DNA from: Gemmatimonadota bacterium
GTDB taxonomy: Bacteria; Gemmatimonadota; Gemmatimonadetes; Gemmatimonadales; Gemmatimonadaceae
Direction: 5' to 3'
Assembly: GCA_031127185.1 (NCBI GenBank)
Contig: JARIET010000178.1
Span: 1 to 6,139 of the forward strand
Length of the DNA: 6,139 nucleotides
Part shown: piece after piece, positions 1 through 5,711 of the stretch
How the letters are laid out: each line of letters opens with the position of its first letter
How positions within the stretch are numbered: the stretch's first letter is position 1
Notes under the pieces: model-generated
Databases searched by the model: none
What the model was told of the DNA's origin: nothing
Seen by the model: only the letters and a program-made list of their open reading frames with translations
Made by a program: the position numbers and the translations under genes

Positions 1-1701
1 ACCCAATCCAGCCGTCCAGCGCATGTAGAGCGGCACCGTCACAACCAGATGCGCCCGCGCCTTGATCGGCCGCGCGCCGGCTTCGGGCGGCTGCCACGTG
101 GCCACCACCCACACGTCACCGATGTTGTTGCGGCTCTGGCTGCGCGCGGGGTTCGGTCCATCAAGCGACGGCGTGAAGAGGCCGTTCCGATCAATGGCGC
201 CGACGTACTTGAGGTCGTCGTCCGTGTAGGTGACGCCGTATTCCTCCAACGACCACGTCACACTCACCGGCCCGACTTCATAATCATCGGCGGTGTCCGG
301 CTTGCCATCGGGTCCGTTGTTCCAGCCGCTGACTTCGAACTGCTGAAACTGTTTGGGATAAGCCCCGCCACCCACGCGCGCCATTCCCGCGCCGGGCGTC
401 ACCTTGATGCGATTGATCTTGTCGTAGACGATGATGGCGTCGCGAAGCGTCGTGCCCGCAATGAACAAATCGCGCTTCCCGGTAGCGGCGGCCGAGTCGG
501 CCGAAATGCGCAGCGTGATCGAGTCCGGTGTCGCGCGCACAACGCGCAGCACGCGCAGCCCCGGTCCGAGGTCAACCATGTCGGGCGTCAACGTACGCGG
601 CAGATTGGCGCCGAAGAGAATCATTTCCTCATCGCGCGTGTTTGTGCGCACCGCTGGCTTCGATGTGCCCGCGAGCACCGGTGCCGCAGAGATGCGCGTG
701 GCCTTCACGTCGAGTCCGAACTCGTCGTACGACCCGCGGAACCAGCGACCGGACATTTCCTGCCAGGCTGGCTCGACGAACATCACTTCGCGGAGTCCGG
801 TGTCGGCTGCCGTCTCCGTGGAGCGTCCGCGCCATTGAAATCCCGTGTAGACAATGCTCTTGCCGGTGCGCACGACGGTCTTGCCGCCATTGACATAGCG
901 GTACGATGAGCGCGTGGTGAACTCGTCCGCGGCCGTCGGCGATTTCGTGATTGTCATCCGCCCGAAGAACGCCCCGCGTCCGGGCTCGTTTCCGGACAAA
1001 ACCCAGCTTCCTTCCATTGGTGCAGTCCGCATGGTGGCTGACCACGCAGCCCACTCAGGGGTCCGCAGTGGGAAGGCGCGCGCGAGATGGTTGATCGCCG
1101 CATCCATGGGATGCGGTTGGCCTGCGCTGTCGGGCGGAGGCGGGGCGCCGCGGCGAAATCCCTGGAAGTCCACATCGGGGTAGAGTCCACGGTGCGTTGC
1201 AATCAGCAGCTCCCATTCATCGCGCGTGCGCCGCTGCGTGATCACGCGGCCCAGCGAGTGGCACGCTCGGCAGGTGACCTCAGTGGTGCGATCGGCAGTG
1301 TAGCGATGCTCGATGAAGCGGCGTTCCATCTCGAATCGGCCCGGGCGTGACTCGGCAGGAGCGAGGCCCTGTGCGTTGGACAGGTATCGAACGATCGCGC
1401 GTGCGTCAGCCGGCTCTAGTTTTACATCATTGAGCATGACCATGCGGCGGATCGACGTCTCCCATCCTTCGGGCGTCTTTCGCTCATACGAGATGCGCTC
1501 GATCATCCCCGTCGTGGAATCGCGGCGATGACAGCGCACGCAACTCTGGATGATTTTCGCATCGTGAATGGCAAAGCCGCGCGTGGTGTCGCGGCGAGTC
1601 GGCGGGCCGGCGCGACCCCCGCCCTGAGCTGCCGCCGTGGACGCGACGGCCACCATGATGGCCGATGCAATTGCAATCCGTCTCGTGCAACGACCGTTCA
1701 T
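1..1701 (-). CDS. qhpA: Quinohemoprotein amine dehydrogenase alpha subunit (diheme), 3' end cut by window edge
   Basis: The reverse strand is open without a stop from the ATG at 1701 to position 1 (567 codons seen). Residues 1-25 form an export signal: a basic n-region (RCTRR), a hydrophobic core, and a likely cleavage at AAA/Q26. Two c-type heme sites follow, CVRCH at residues 54-58 and CRACH at 144-148; Met87 and Met89 are possible axial ligands. After the diheme domain come regions matching the QHNDH alpha domains II (about 170-340), III (Ig-like, about 345-430) and IV (from about 430, with ARVGGG and GPDGKPDTADD). Known family role: the alpha subunit carries electrons from the CTQ of the gamma subunit through its hemes to a periplasmic acceptor during primary amine oxidation. 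Domain IV is nearly complete, so few residues are probably missing. The flavoprotein gene just upstream supports the call. Substrate range cannot be read from this subunit. Confidence 0.9.
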   Translation of the reverse strand, partial: MNGRCTRRIAIASAIMVAVASTAAAQGGGRAGPPTRRDTTRGFAIHDAKIIQSCVRCHRRDSTTGMIERISYERKTPEGWETSIRRMVMLNDVKLEPADARAIVRYLSNAQGLAPAESRPGRFEMERRFIEHRYTADRTTEVTCRACHSLGRVITQRRTRDEWELLIATHRGLYPDVDFQGFRRGAPPPPDSAGQPHPMDAAINHLARAFPLRTPEWAAWSATMRTAPMEGSWVLSGNEPGRGAFFGRMTITKSPTAADEFTTRSSYRYVNGGKTVVRTGKSIVYTGFQWRGRSTETAADTGLREVMFVEPAWQEMSGRWFRGSYDEFGLDVKATRISAAPVLAGTSKPAVRTNTRDEEMILFGANLPRTLTPDMVDLGPGLRVLRVVRATPDSITLRISADSAAATGKRDLFIAGTTLRDAIIVYDKINRIKVTPGAGMARVGGGAYPKQFQQFEVSGWNNGPDGKPDTADDYEVGPVSVTWSLEEYGVTYTDDDLKYVGAIDRNGLFTPSLDGPNPARSQSRNNIGDVWVVATWQPPEAGARPIKARAHLVVTVPLYMRWTAGLG

Positions 1702-1757
1702 CCGTACCGTCGCAGTCAAATCGTAGGCCAACTGATCTCAGATGTGCAACGCGCGAG

Positions 1758-1787
1758 AGTATAACCTGCGCGACAACCGTCAAGCAA
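1758..1787 (-). promoter_or_regulatory. Candidate sigma70-type promoter for the QHNDH alpha subunit gene
   Basis: On the minus strand, TATACT (1763-1758, five of six consensus bases) lies 18 bases downstream of TTGCTT (1787-1782). The -35 overlaps the stop of the flavoprotein gene. A start near 1751 would give a leader of about 50 bases. This could give the alpha subunit its own transcript besides read-through from upstream. The match is by eye only. Confidence 0.4.
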
Positions 1788-3297
1788 ATCGCAACACACC
1801 CTTTGCAACCAGCACGGCAAGAGCGCTGATGAAATCGGGAAGAGCGACTGGCGCGGCGGCGCGCACGTAGGCATCAAACAACTGCGGCACGTCGTCACAC
1901 GACGGGGCCAGCCGGGCCAGTACCACCAGATCCACGTTTCGCACGAAGCGCAGCGGCAGCGACTGCCCCGGCACAATGAGATGCTCCGTCAGCACCACCC
2001 GATTGCCCGCGACCGCGGGGCGTTGTTCGCGCTCGACCCCCGGAACCGACGCCAACTGGAGGCACTCACGCTCGCGAATCGCATCAAATGCCGCGCGGAC
2101 CGCCGTGTCCGTTCGCAACGCCCCGATGTCCGGTTCATTCAAATCCGCGTCGGCATCACGCCCGGCGCGGTCGTCCCAGAAGCCGGCCGGATGCGCTTCA
2201 CGCGCTTCGCCGGCCAGCACGGCGAACTGACGGCGAAGTCCCGTCATCATCGCCAACTGCCGTGCAACGTAGAAGTCGACAGCGGCCTGTTCCATCGCGG
2301 GCTCGGTCAGTGCCGAGTGGACCGCCACTGCGCCGAGCCACCCGGACGCCAGCGCCTTCTTGACGCCAAATGAAGACAGGGGGTCGACGAATGACGCGGC
2401 GTCCCCTACCGCCAGCAGGCGCACGCCGGCCGACGACGCGCACTCATATGATGTTGCGTCGCGGGCCCAGACGCTGCCGATGAAACGCGCATCTGGGGTG
2501 ATGCGCCGCATCAGATCCGTACGCGCAAGTTCCTCGCGGTAGGTCTGCCGTAGTCGACGACCGGATGCGAGCTCGGTGCGCGAGGGGTCAAGCATCACGG
2601 TGACCTGCCGACGGATCCGCGAAAGCGGCACCGACCACGCCCACCCGCCCCGATAGCTCTCGACAAAGGTGTGTGACTCGTCGGCGAGCCCCCACGATGG
2701 GCGCTGCTCCCAGAGGCCGACGATTGCGGTTGTGCGCGGTCCAAGAATCCGCCGCGCGGACCCCTGCCGAGACGTAAACCCGGTGCGACCGCTTGCGTCC
2801 ACCACCCAGGACGCTCGCGCGATGCGAGTGTGGCCGCGCTCCTCGTATTGAACAACGTGGCGCTGGCCATCGTGCGTCACATCCCTGACGCTGGCATGCC
2901 GGTGCACCAGCGCTCCACCGACCTTCGCCTGATTGAGCAACACTCGATCGAATGCGTCGCGAGACACCTGCCAGCCGCACGTCCCGCCGGCAAATCGTTC
3001 CACACGATCGTCGGCTGTGCCCCAACGCACGGTATGGCCTGTGGATCGCACGAATCCAGCGCCATTCACCGCCGCAAGCACGCCAATCTGCTCGAGCAGC
3101 CGCGCGCAGCTCGGGGTGAGCGACTCTGCGAGCGGAGGGCCCGGCGCCGGGCGAGTGAGGAGAAGTGCACGGTGGCCCCATACCGCGAGGAGCCGCGCGG
3201 CGGTGGATCCCGCAGGACCACCACCGATGACAATGACGTCGACATCGTGCGACACCCCGCGCGGCAGGCGCCTCGTCGACGGATGCTGGTCAGTCAA
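1780..3297 (-). CDS. qhpG: FAD-dependent monooxygenase, QhpG-like (CTQ biogenesis of amine dehydrogenase)
   Basis: The 505-residue product is a flavoprotein of the halogenase/aromatic hydroxylase superfamily. It has the dinucleotide-binding motif GGGPAGS (residues 25-31), the WVVDASGRTG strand (164-173), a WAWSVP segment (219-224) resembling the WxWxIP motif of flavin-dependent halogenases, and the second FAD motif GDAASFVDP (298-306). Family knowledge: QhpG dihydroxylates a tryptophan of the crosslinked QHNDH gamma subunit in the cytoplasm as a step to the CTQ cofactor. The symbol rests mainly on the adjacent alpha subunit gene; a related hydroxylase acting on something else is possible. About 100 C-terminal residues lie beyond the flavin fold and look like a small winged-helix-type domain. 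The listed start is TTG (3297-3295), overlapping the DinB stop by 8 bases. GTG at 3255-3253 (codon 15) is an alternative start that keeps the FAD motif and has an ACGAGG-like stretch upstream. Confidence 0.75.
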   Translation of the reverse strand: MTDQHPSTRRLPRGVSHDVDVIVIGGGPAGSTAARLLAVWGHRALLLTRPAPGPPLAESLTPSCARLLEQIGVLAAVNGAGFVRSTGHTVRWGTADDRVERFAGGTCGWQVSRDAFDRVLLNQAKVGGALVHRHASVRDVTHDGQRHVVQYEERGHTRIARASWVVDASGRTGFTSRQGSARRILGPRTTAIVGLWEQRPSWGLADESHTFVESYRGGWAWSVPLSRIRRQVTVMLDPSRTELASGRRLRQTYREELARTDLMRRITPDARFIGSVWARDATSYECASSAGVRLLAVGDAASFVDPLSSFGVKKALASGWLGAVAVHSALTEPAMEQAAVDFYVARQLAMMTGLRRQFAVLAGEAREAHPAGFWDDRAGRDADADLNEPDIGALRTDTAVRAAFDAIRERECLQLASVPGVEREQRPAVAGNRVVLTEHLIVPGQSLPLRFVRNVDLVVLARLAPSCDDVPQLFDAYVRAAAPVALPDFISALAVLVAKGVLRFA

Positions 3298-3784
3298 ACT
3301 CGACGCGCGGCGGCGATTGGATGGCGCCGACGCGCCCGGTGACGATTAAGGCACGGGCATAGCTCTCCCCTTTCACGGGCGAGCCTGCGAGGCGGCGGAG
3401 CAGGTTGATCTGCCCGATGTGCGTCAGCGAGTCTGCAACTGGGCCGGCAATGAACTTCTCCGCCGGATATCCGAGCGGAGCATCGCCCTCGAGATAGGCG
3501 TCCAGCGCAGCGAGCCCCGCATGAAATCGGGCGACTTCTGCCTCCCACGCACTGGGCGTTGAGTTGCTCCACTTCCATTCGCCACGGGCCATGGTAAGCG
3601 CCCAGTCGTAGAGGTCATTCACGTGCGCCAAGATTTGAACCGGCACACGCGTGTCATCGGTCACCTTGAAGTTGCCGAAACTCGGCGGCACTCCCCGGAA
3701 CGCCTTGGCTCCCCGATATGCAACCACAGCGAGTGCGTGCCTTAACAATTCGCGCGCCGTAACGGCTGGCGTTTCGGTTTCCAT
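3290..3784 (-). CDS. DinB-like four-helix-bundle protein
   Basis: The 164-residue protein matches the length and pattern of the DinB/YfiT superfamily. Helix 2 carries ILAHVNDLYDWA (His54) and the last core helix carries THIGQINLLRRLAG (His122), ending in the LLRRLAG signature common in this family. In metal-binding members a third ligand often follows in an HxxH arrangement; here that position is Gln125, so the metal site may be altered. Some relatives are metal-dependent thiol S-transferases, but many have no known function and no substrate can be named here. The ATG at 3784 has a good Shine-Dalgarno GAGGA (3794-3790) 5 bases upstream. Its 3' end overlaps the flavoprotein start by 8 bases, which suggests translational coupling. 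It is not a known QHNDH biogenesis factor. Confidence 0.8.
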   Translation of the reverse strand: METETPAVTARELLRHALAVVAYRGAKAFRGVPPSFGNFKVTDDTRVPVQILAHVNDLYDWALTMARGEWKWSNSTPSAWEAEVARFHAGLAALDAYLEGDAPLGYPAEKFIAGPVADSLTHIGQINLLRRLAGSPVKGESYARALIVTGRVGAIQSPPRVEFD

Positions 3785-3789
3785 ACGAA

Positions 3790-3794
3790 TCCTC
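3790..3794 (-). promoter_or_regulatory. Shine-Dalgarno of the DinB-like gene
   Basis: GAGGA on the minus strand, 5 bases before the ATG at 3784-3782. It is the clearest ribosome binding site I found in the window and fixes the DinB start. Confidence 0.6.
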
Positions 3795-3844
3795 AGTGGG
3801 TCTCGAGAGGGGAAGAATAGCTGCTCAGGATCGCGACACGTGAA

Positions 3845-4393
3845 TCAGGGCAACGCACCATCCCAGGGTCCGGGCGGAGTGGTGGGAATTTCCTTCCGCT
3901 TCGTTTCCGTCCGCACCGGCCTGAACCCGCGCGCCTGATAATTGGCCAGCGCCGTGGGATGGTCGAGGTTGCATGTGTTGAGCAGCACGCGGTCGGCGCC
4001 CATTGCAAAGGCGCGTTCGCAGGCGGAGGTCAGGAGATGCGAGCCGAGCCCGCCGCCAATGAAGGCCGAGAGGAGACCCATGTACGCGATTTCGATCACT
4101 CCGCCTTCGATGCGCTCCAACTCCACGTAGCCGGCCGGGACGCCGGCTGCTGAAAGGACCCAGGTCTCGATCCGTTGCCCATCGCCGACCTTCTCAGTCC
4201 ACTGAACAAGGGTCCACGGTCGCCTGTCGAGCCAGTACCACTGCCCGCCGATTGTGGCGTAGAAAAATCGATTGAGTTCGGGAACCGCTGGACTGACGTG
4301 CGAAAATGAAACGTCGGCTCGAGTTGATCGCTTAGGGCGGAAGTCGTCCTTTGTCAGCTCAAGGTGGGTGATGACGACGTCGAAAGGGGGCAC
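3845..4393 (-). CDS. GNAT family N-acetyltransferase
   Basis: The 182-residue protein has the GNAT layout. It has an N-terminal part with aromatic residues typical of small-molecule GNATs (FFYATIGGQWYWLDR, 43-57). The acetyl-CoA pyrophosphate loop is GGGLG at 113-117, a glycine-rich version of Q/RxxGxG/A with Gly in the usual basic first position. The C-terminal signature is a NxxxHPxALxxYxxxGF segment (142-157). The acceptor cannot be told from sequence. The start is GTG (4393-4391) with no clear Shine-Dalgarno; the frame stays open upstream to about 4444 but contains no better start. It is the first gene of the minus-strand block, 60 bases before the DinB gene, so they may be co-transcribed. 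A link to amine oxidation is only suggested by position. Confidence 0.85.
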   Translation of the reverse strand: MPPFDVVITHLELTKDDFRPKRSTRADVSFSHVSPAVPELNRFFYATIGGQWYWLDRRPWTLVQWTEKVGDGQRIETWVLSAAGVPAGYVELERIEGGVIEIAYMGLLSAFIGGGLGSHLLTSACERAFAMGADRVLLNTCNLDHPTALANYQARGFRPVRTETKRKEIPTTPPGPWDGALP

Positions 4394-4431
4394 AATCGCT
4401 GGATAAACGGTGAGTGTTGCCGGGTCCGGGA

Positions 4432-4460
4432 ATGATTGGGCTCAGTCCGCAGCCGCGCAA
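4432..4460 (-). promoter_or_regulatory. Weak candidate promoter for the minus-strand block
   Basis: TTGCGC (4460-4455), then 17 bases, then AATCAT (4437-4432) on the minus strand. A start near 4425 would lie about 30 bases before the GNAT GTG. Only four of six -10 bases match, so the call is tentative. Confidence 0.22.
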
Positions 4461-4482
4461 TTGCGTCCAATTGCCACTAATT
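4456..4482. repeat. Three AATT tracts in 10-base register, with a CGCAATTGCG palindrome
   Basis: AATT occurs at 4459-4462, 4469-4472 and 4479-4482, exactly one helical turn apart. The first two are CAATTG, and the first sits inside the perfect palindrome CGCAATTGCG (4456-4465). A short T-run at 4491-4495 continues the phase. Helically phased AT tracts can bend DNA or serve as stacked operator half-sites between the divergent genes. Function is inferred from spacing only. Confidence 0.45.
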
Positions 4483-4497
4483 TTGACAAGTTTTTAG

Positions 4498-4526
4498 TTG
4501 CGTGCGAGAGGTTCAAGTGACAGAAT
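4498..4526 (+). promoter_or_regulatory. Candidate promoter for the HTH-Fic module
   Basis: TTGCGT (4498-4503), 17-base spacer, CAGAAT (4521-4526). The -10 matches four of six consensus bases and overlaps the AGAATATTCT palindrome, the usual arrangement for an autoregulated antitoxin-like repressor. Transcription would start near 4533 with a leader of about 55 bases. Confidence 0.35.
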
Positions 4527-4531
4527 ATTCT
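4522..4531. promoter_or_regulatory. AGAATATTCT palindrome, candidate operator
   Basis: Perfect 10-base dyad centred at 4526.5, overlapping the proposed -10 of the HTH-Fic module. Xre-type repressors commonly bind such short AT-rich dyads at their own promoters, so binding by the adjacent HTH protein is a reasonable inference. No binding data can be derived from sequence. Confidence 0.4.
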
Positions 4532-4535
4532 TTCA

Positions 4536-4553
4536 TTCGTCATGCTGGACGAA
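4536..4553. repeat. Inverted repeat TTCGTC-N6-GACGAA
   Basis: Perfect 6-base arms (4536-4541 and 4548-4553) around a 6-base loop. Its centre is 18 bases from the centre of the AGAATATTCT palindrome. It could be a second operator or a small hairpin in the 5' leader of the HTH gene. It is not followed by a T-run, so it is not a terminator. Confidence 0.4.
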
Positions 4554-4586
4554 CGCTCGACGGCCACAATTTCAGTGTAATCCATT

Positions 4587-5120
4587 ATGAGTAAACAACT
4601 TAGCGTCATTCAACTGCGACAGCTCGACGATCGACTGGCCAAAGTACGGGAGATCAGCACACTCGATCCGCCTCCAGACGGATGGGTGCGAACGCTTCGC
4701 CAGGCCCTGGGAATGACCAGCGAACAGCTTGCAAGCCGCATGGGGGTAACCCGTCAGGCGGTGCTCCAGCTGGAAGGCGCTGAGCAGAAGAAGACAGCCA
4801 CCTGGACCTCACTTCGGAAGGCGGCTGACGCCATGGATTGCGAGGTGGTTTATGCCGTGGTCCCACGCGGTTCGCTCAACCAGGTGCTGTTGCGGCAGGG
4901 GCGAAAACAGGCCGAAAAGCATGTAGGCCGAATCGCTCATTCAATGAAGCTTGATGCCCATCTTGTTGGCCCCGCCGAACAGGACCGGCAGATTGAGGAG
5001 CTGGCGGCCCACCTTGCCGCAGAGCGTTCTCGCGGGCTCTGGGCTAATGAAGCAGAACCGGCGCCGGCTCACGCGCCGACCCCCCGCAAATACCACGGCC
5101 ATGCGCGAAAGATCGGGTAG
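4587..5120 (+). CDS. Mobile mystery protein A: Xre-type HTH regulator, likely partner of the Fic protein
   Basis: The 177-residue protein has an Xre-like helix-turn-helix at about residues 33-92: WVRTLRQALGMTSEQLA leads into SRMGVTRQAVLQLE as the recognition part, followed by LRKAADAMDCEVVYAVVP. This layout, and a Fic-domain gene immediately downstream, match the mobile mystery protein A family, which is always described as the upstream member of a pair with mobile mystery protein B and is often found on plasmids or in mobilisation contexts. The likely role is DNA-binding autoregulator and perhaps antitoxin; the latter is inferred. After the HTH domain comes a helical segment (about 97-150), then an Ala/Pro-rich tail ending in a basic stretch (RKYHGHARKIG). 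The ATG has no recognisable Shine-Dalgarno. The stop is 3 bases before the Fic ATG, so translation is probably coupled. Confidence 0.88.
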   Translation: MSKQLSVIQLRQLDDRLAKVREISTLDPPPDGWVRTLRQALGMTSEQLASRMGVTRQAVLQLEGAEQKKTATWTSLRKAADAMDCEVVYAVVPRGSLNQVLLRQGRKQAEKHVGRIAHSMKLDAHLVGPAEQDRQIEELAAHLAAERSRGLWANEAEPAPAHAPTPRKYHGHARKIG

Positions 5121-5123
5121 CGC

Positions 5124-5711
5124 ATGACGTCGATCGCGCTTCCGGAACGCACTTGGGCACTTGATGTAGCGGAGCGCCGAGAGCTCATCCCGCTACACGT
5201 TTCCACACGGTACGAACTGGCCGCGTGGGAGCAGGCAAATATCTCCAAGGCGATTGCTTGGCTGATCCGACGGCCGCACCGAACATCAGTGTTGAGCAGT
5301 CGATTCCTTCGGCAGCTGCATAAACGAATGTTTGACGAAACCTGGGAACACGCTGGGAAATACCGCCGAGTCAGGGCGGAGCGTGGGGTGCCTGCGTGGA
5401 CGGTTTCGACCAGGGTTGAAGACGTCATCGCTCGGGTCCGCGGCTGGATTCAAATGCAGGCGTACCCGGGGGACGAGATTTGCGCCCGATACCATCACCG
5501 GATTTCCGAGATCCACCCGTTTGAGAGGGGCAACGGTCGTCTGACCCGGCTTGCCACTGACTGTCTAATGGAAGAGCTTGGATTGCCCCCCTTCACCTGG
5601 GGTGCCAAAGCCGGGCTCTCGGCAGCGGACCTGCGAGATCGGTACGTGGCGGCACTTCGGGTGGCAGACAATGACAACATTTCAGTCCTCCTGAACTTTG
5701 CGCACAGCTAG
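5124..5711 (+). CDS. Mobile mystery protein B: Fic-domain protein with atypical active-site motif
   Basis: The 195-residue protein has an N-terminal LIPLHVSTRYELAAWEQANI segment (21-40) typical of mobile mystery protein B, the conserved TWEHAGKYR element (73-81), and the Fic signature HPFERGNGR (131-139) followed by Arg142. Fic proteins typically move AMP or another phosphate-containing group to a target hydroxyl, using the motif His as base. In the consensus HxFx(D/E)GNGRxxR the acidic residue binds Mg; here that position is Arg135, so activity may be altered or lost. Ser27-x-x-x-Glu31 at the N-terminus resembles the inhibitory (S/T)xxxE(G/N) motif, but the next residue is Leu32, not Gly/Asn. 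It probably forms an operon with the HTH gene 3 bases upstream. The target is unknown. The last 14 bases overlap the start proposed for the lipoprotein gene. Confidence 0.88.
   Translation: MTSIALPERTWALDVAERRELIPLHVSTRYELAAWEQANISKAIAWLIRRPHRTSVLSSRFLRQLHKRMFDETWEHAGKYRRVRAERGVPAWTVSTRVEDVIARVRGWIQMQAYPGDEICARYHHRISEIHPFERGNGRLTRLATDCLMEELGLPPFTWGAKAGLSAADLRDRYVAALRVADNDNISVLLNFAHS

Noticed and set aside
49..909. Long plus-strand open frame of 286 codons
   Set aside because: It lies antisense to the QHNDH alpha subunit gene, whose frame carries a signal peptide, two heme motifs and family domains. The plus-strand product is Arg/His-rich without recognisable motifs, as expected for a GC-rich antisense shadow.
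1702..1779. Possible terminator between the flavoprotein and alpha subunit genes
   Set aside because: The 78-base gap has no GC-rich hairpin followed by T residues; it fits a promoter better.
2588..3181. Minus-strand frame of 197 codons within the flavoprotein gene
   Set aside because: It is a different reading frame of the same strand, with low-complexity Arg/Ala/Gly composition; the flavoprotein frame holds all motifs.
2830..3342. Plus-strand open frame of 170 codons
   Set aside because: It is antisense to the FAD motif region of the flavoprotein, is rich in Arg and Ala, and has no domain pattern.
4483..4488. Perfect TTGACA as -35 of the HTH-Fic promoter
   Set aside because: No -10-like hexamer occurs 16-19 bases downstream (the bases there read GAGAGG and similar), so the consensus -35 stands alone.
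4536..4553. Inverted repeat as a rho-independent terminator
   Set aside because: Arms are only 6 bases, the loop is 6, and no T-run follows on either strand; it lies between a promoter candidate and a start codon.
5069..5428. Minus-strand frame of 119 codons opposite the Fic gene
   Set aside because: It is antisense to well-supported Fic and HTH frames, and its Ser/Arg-rich product has no known features.
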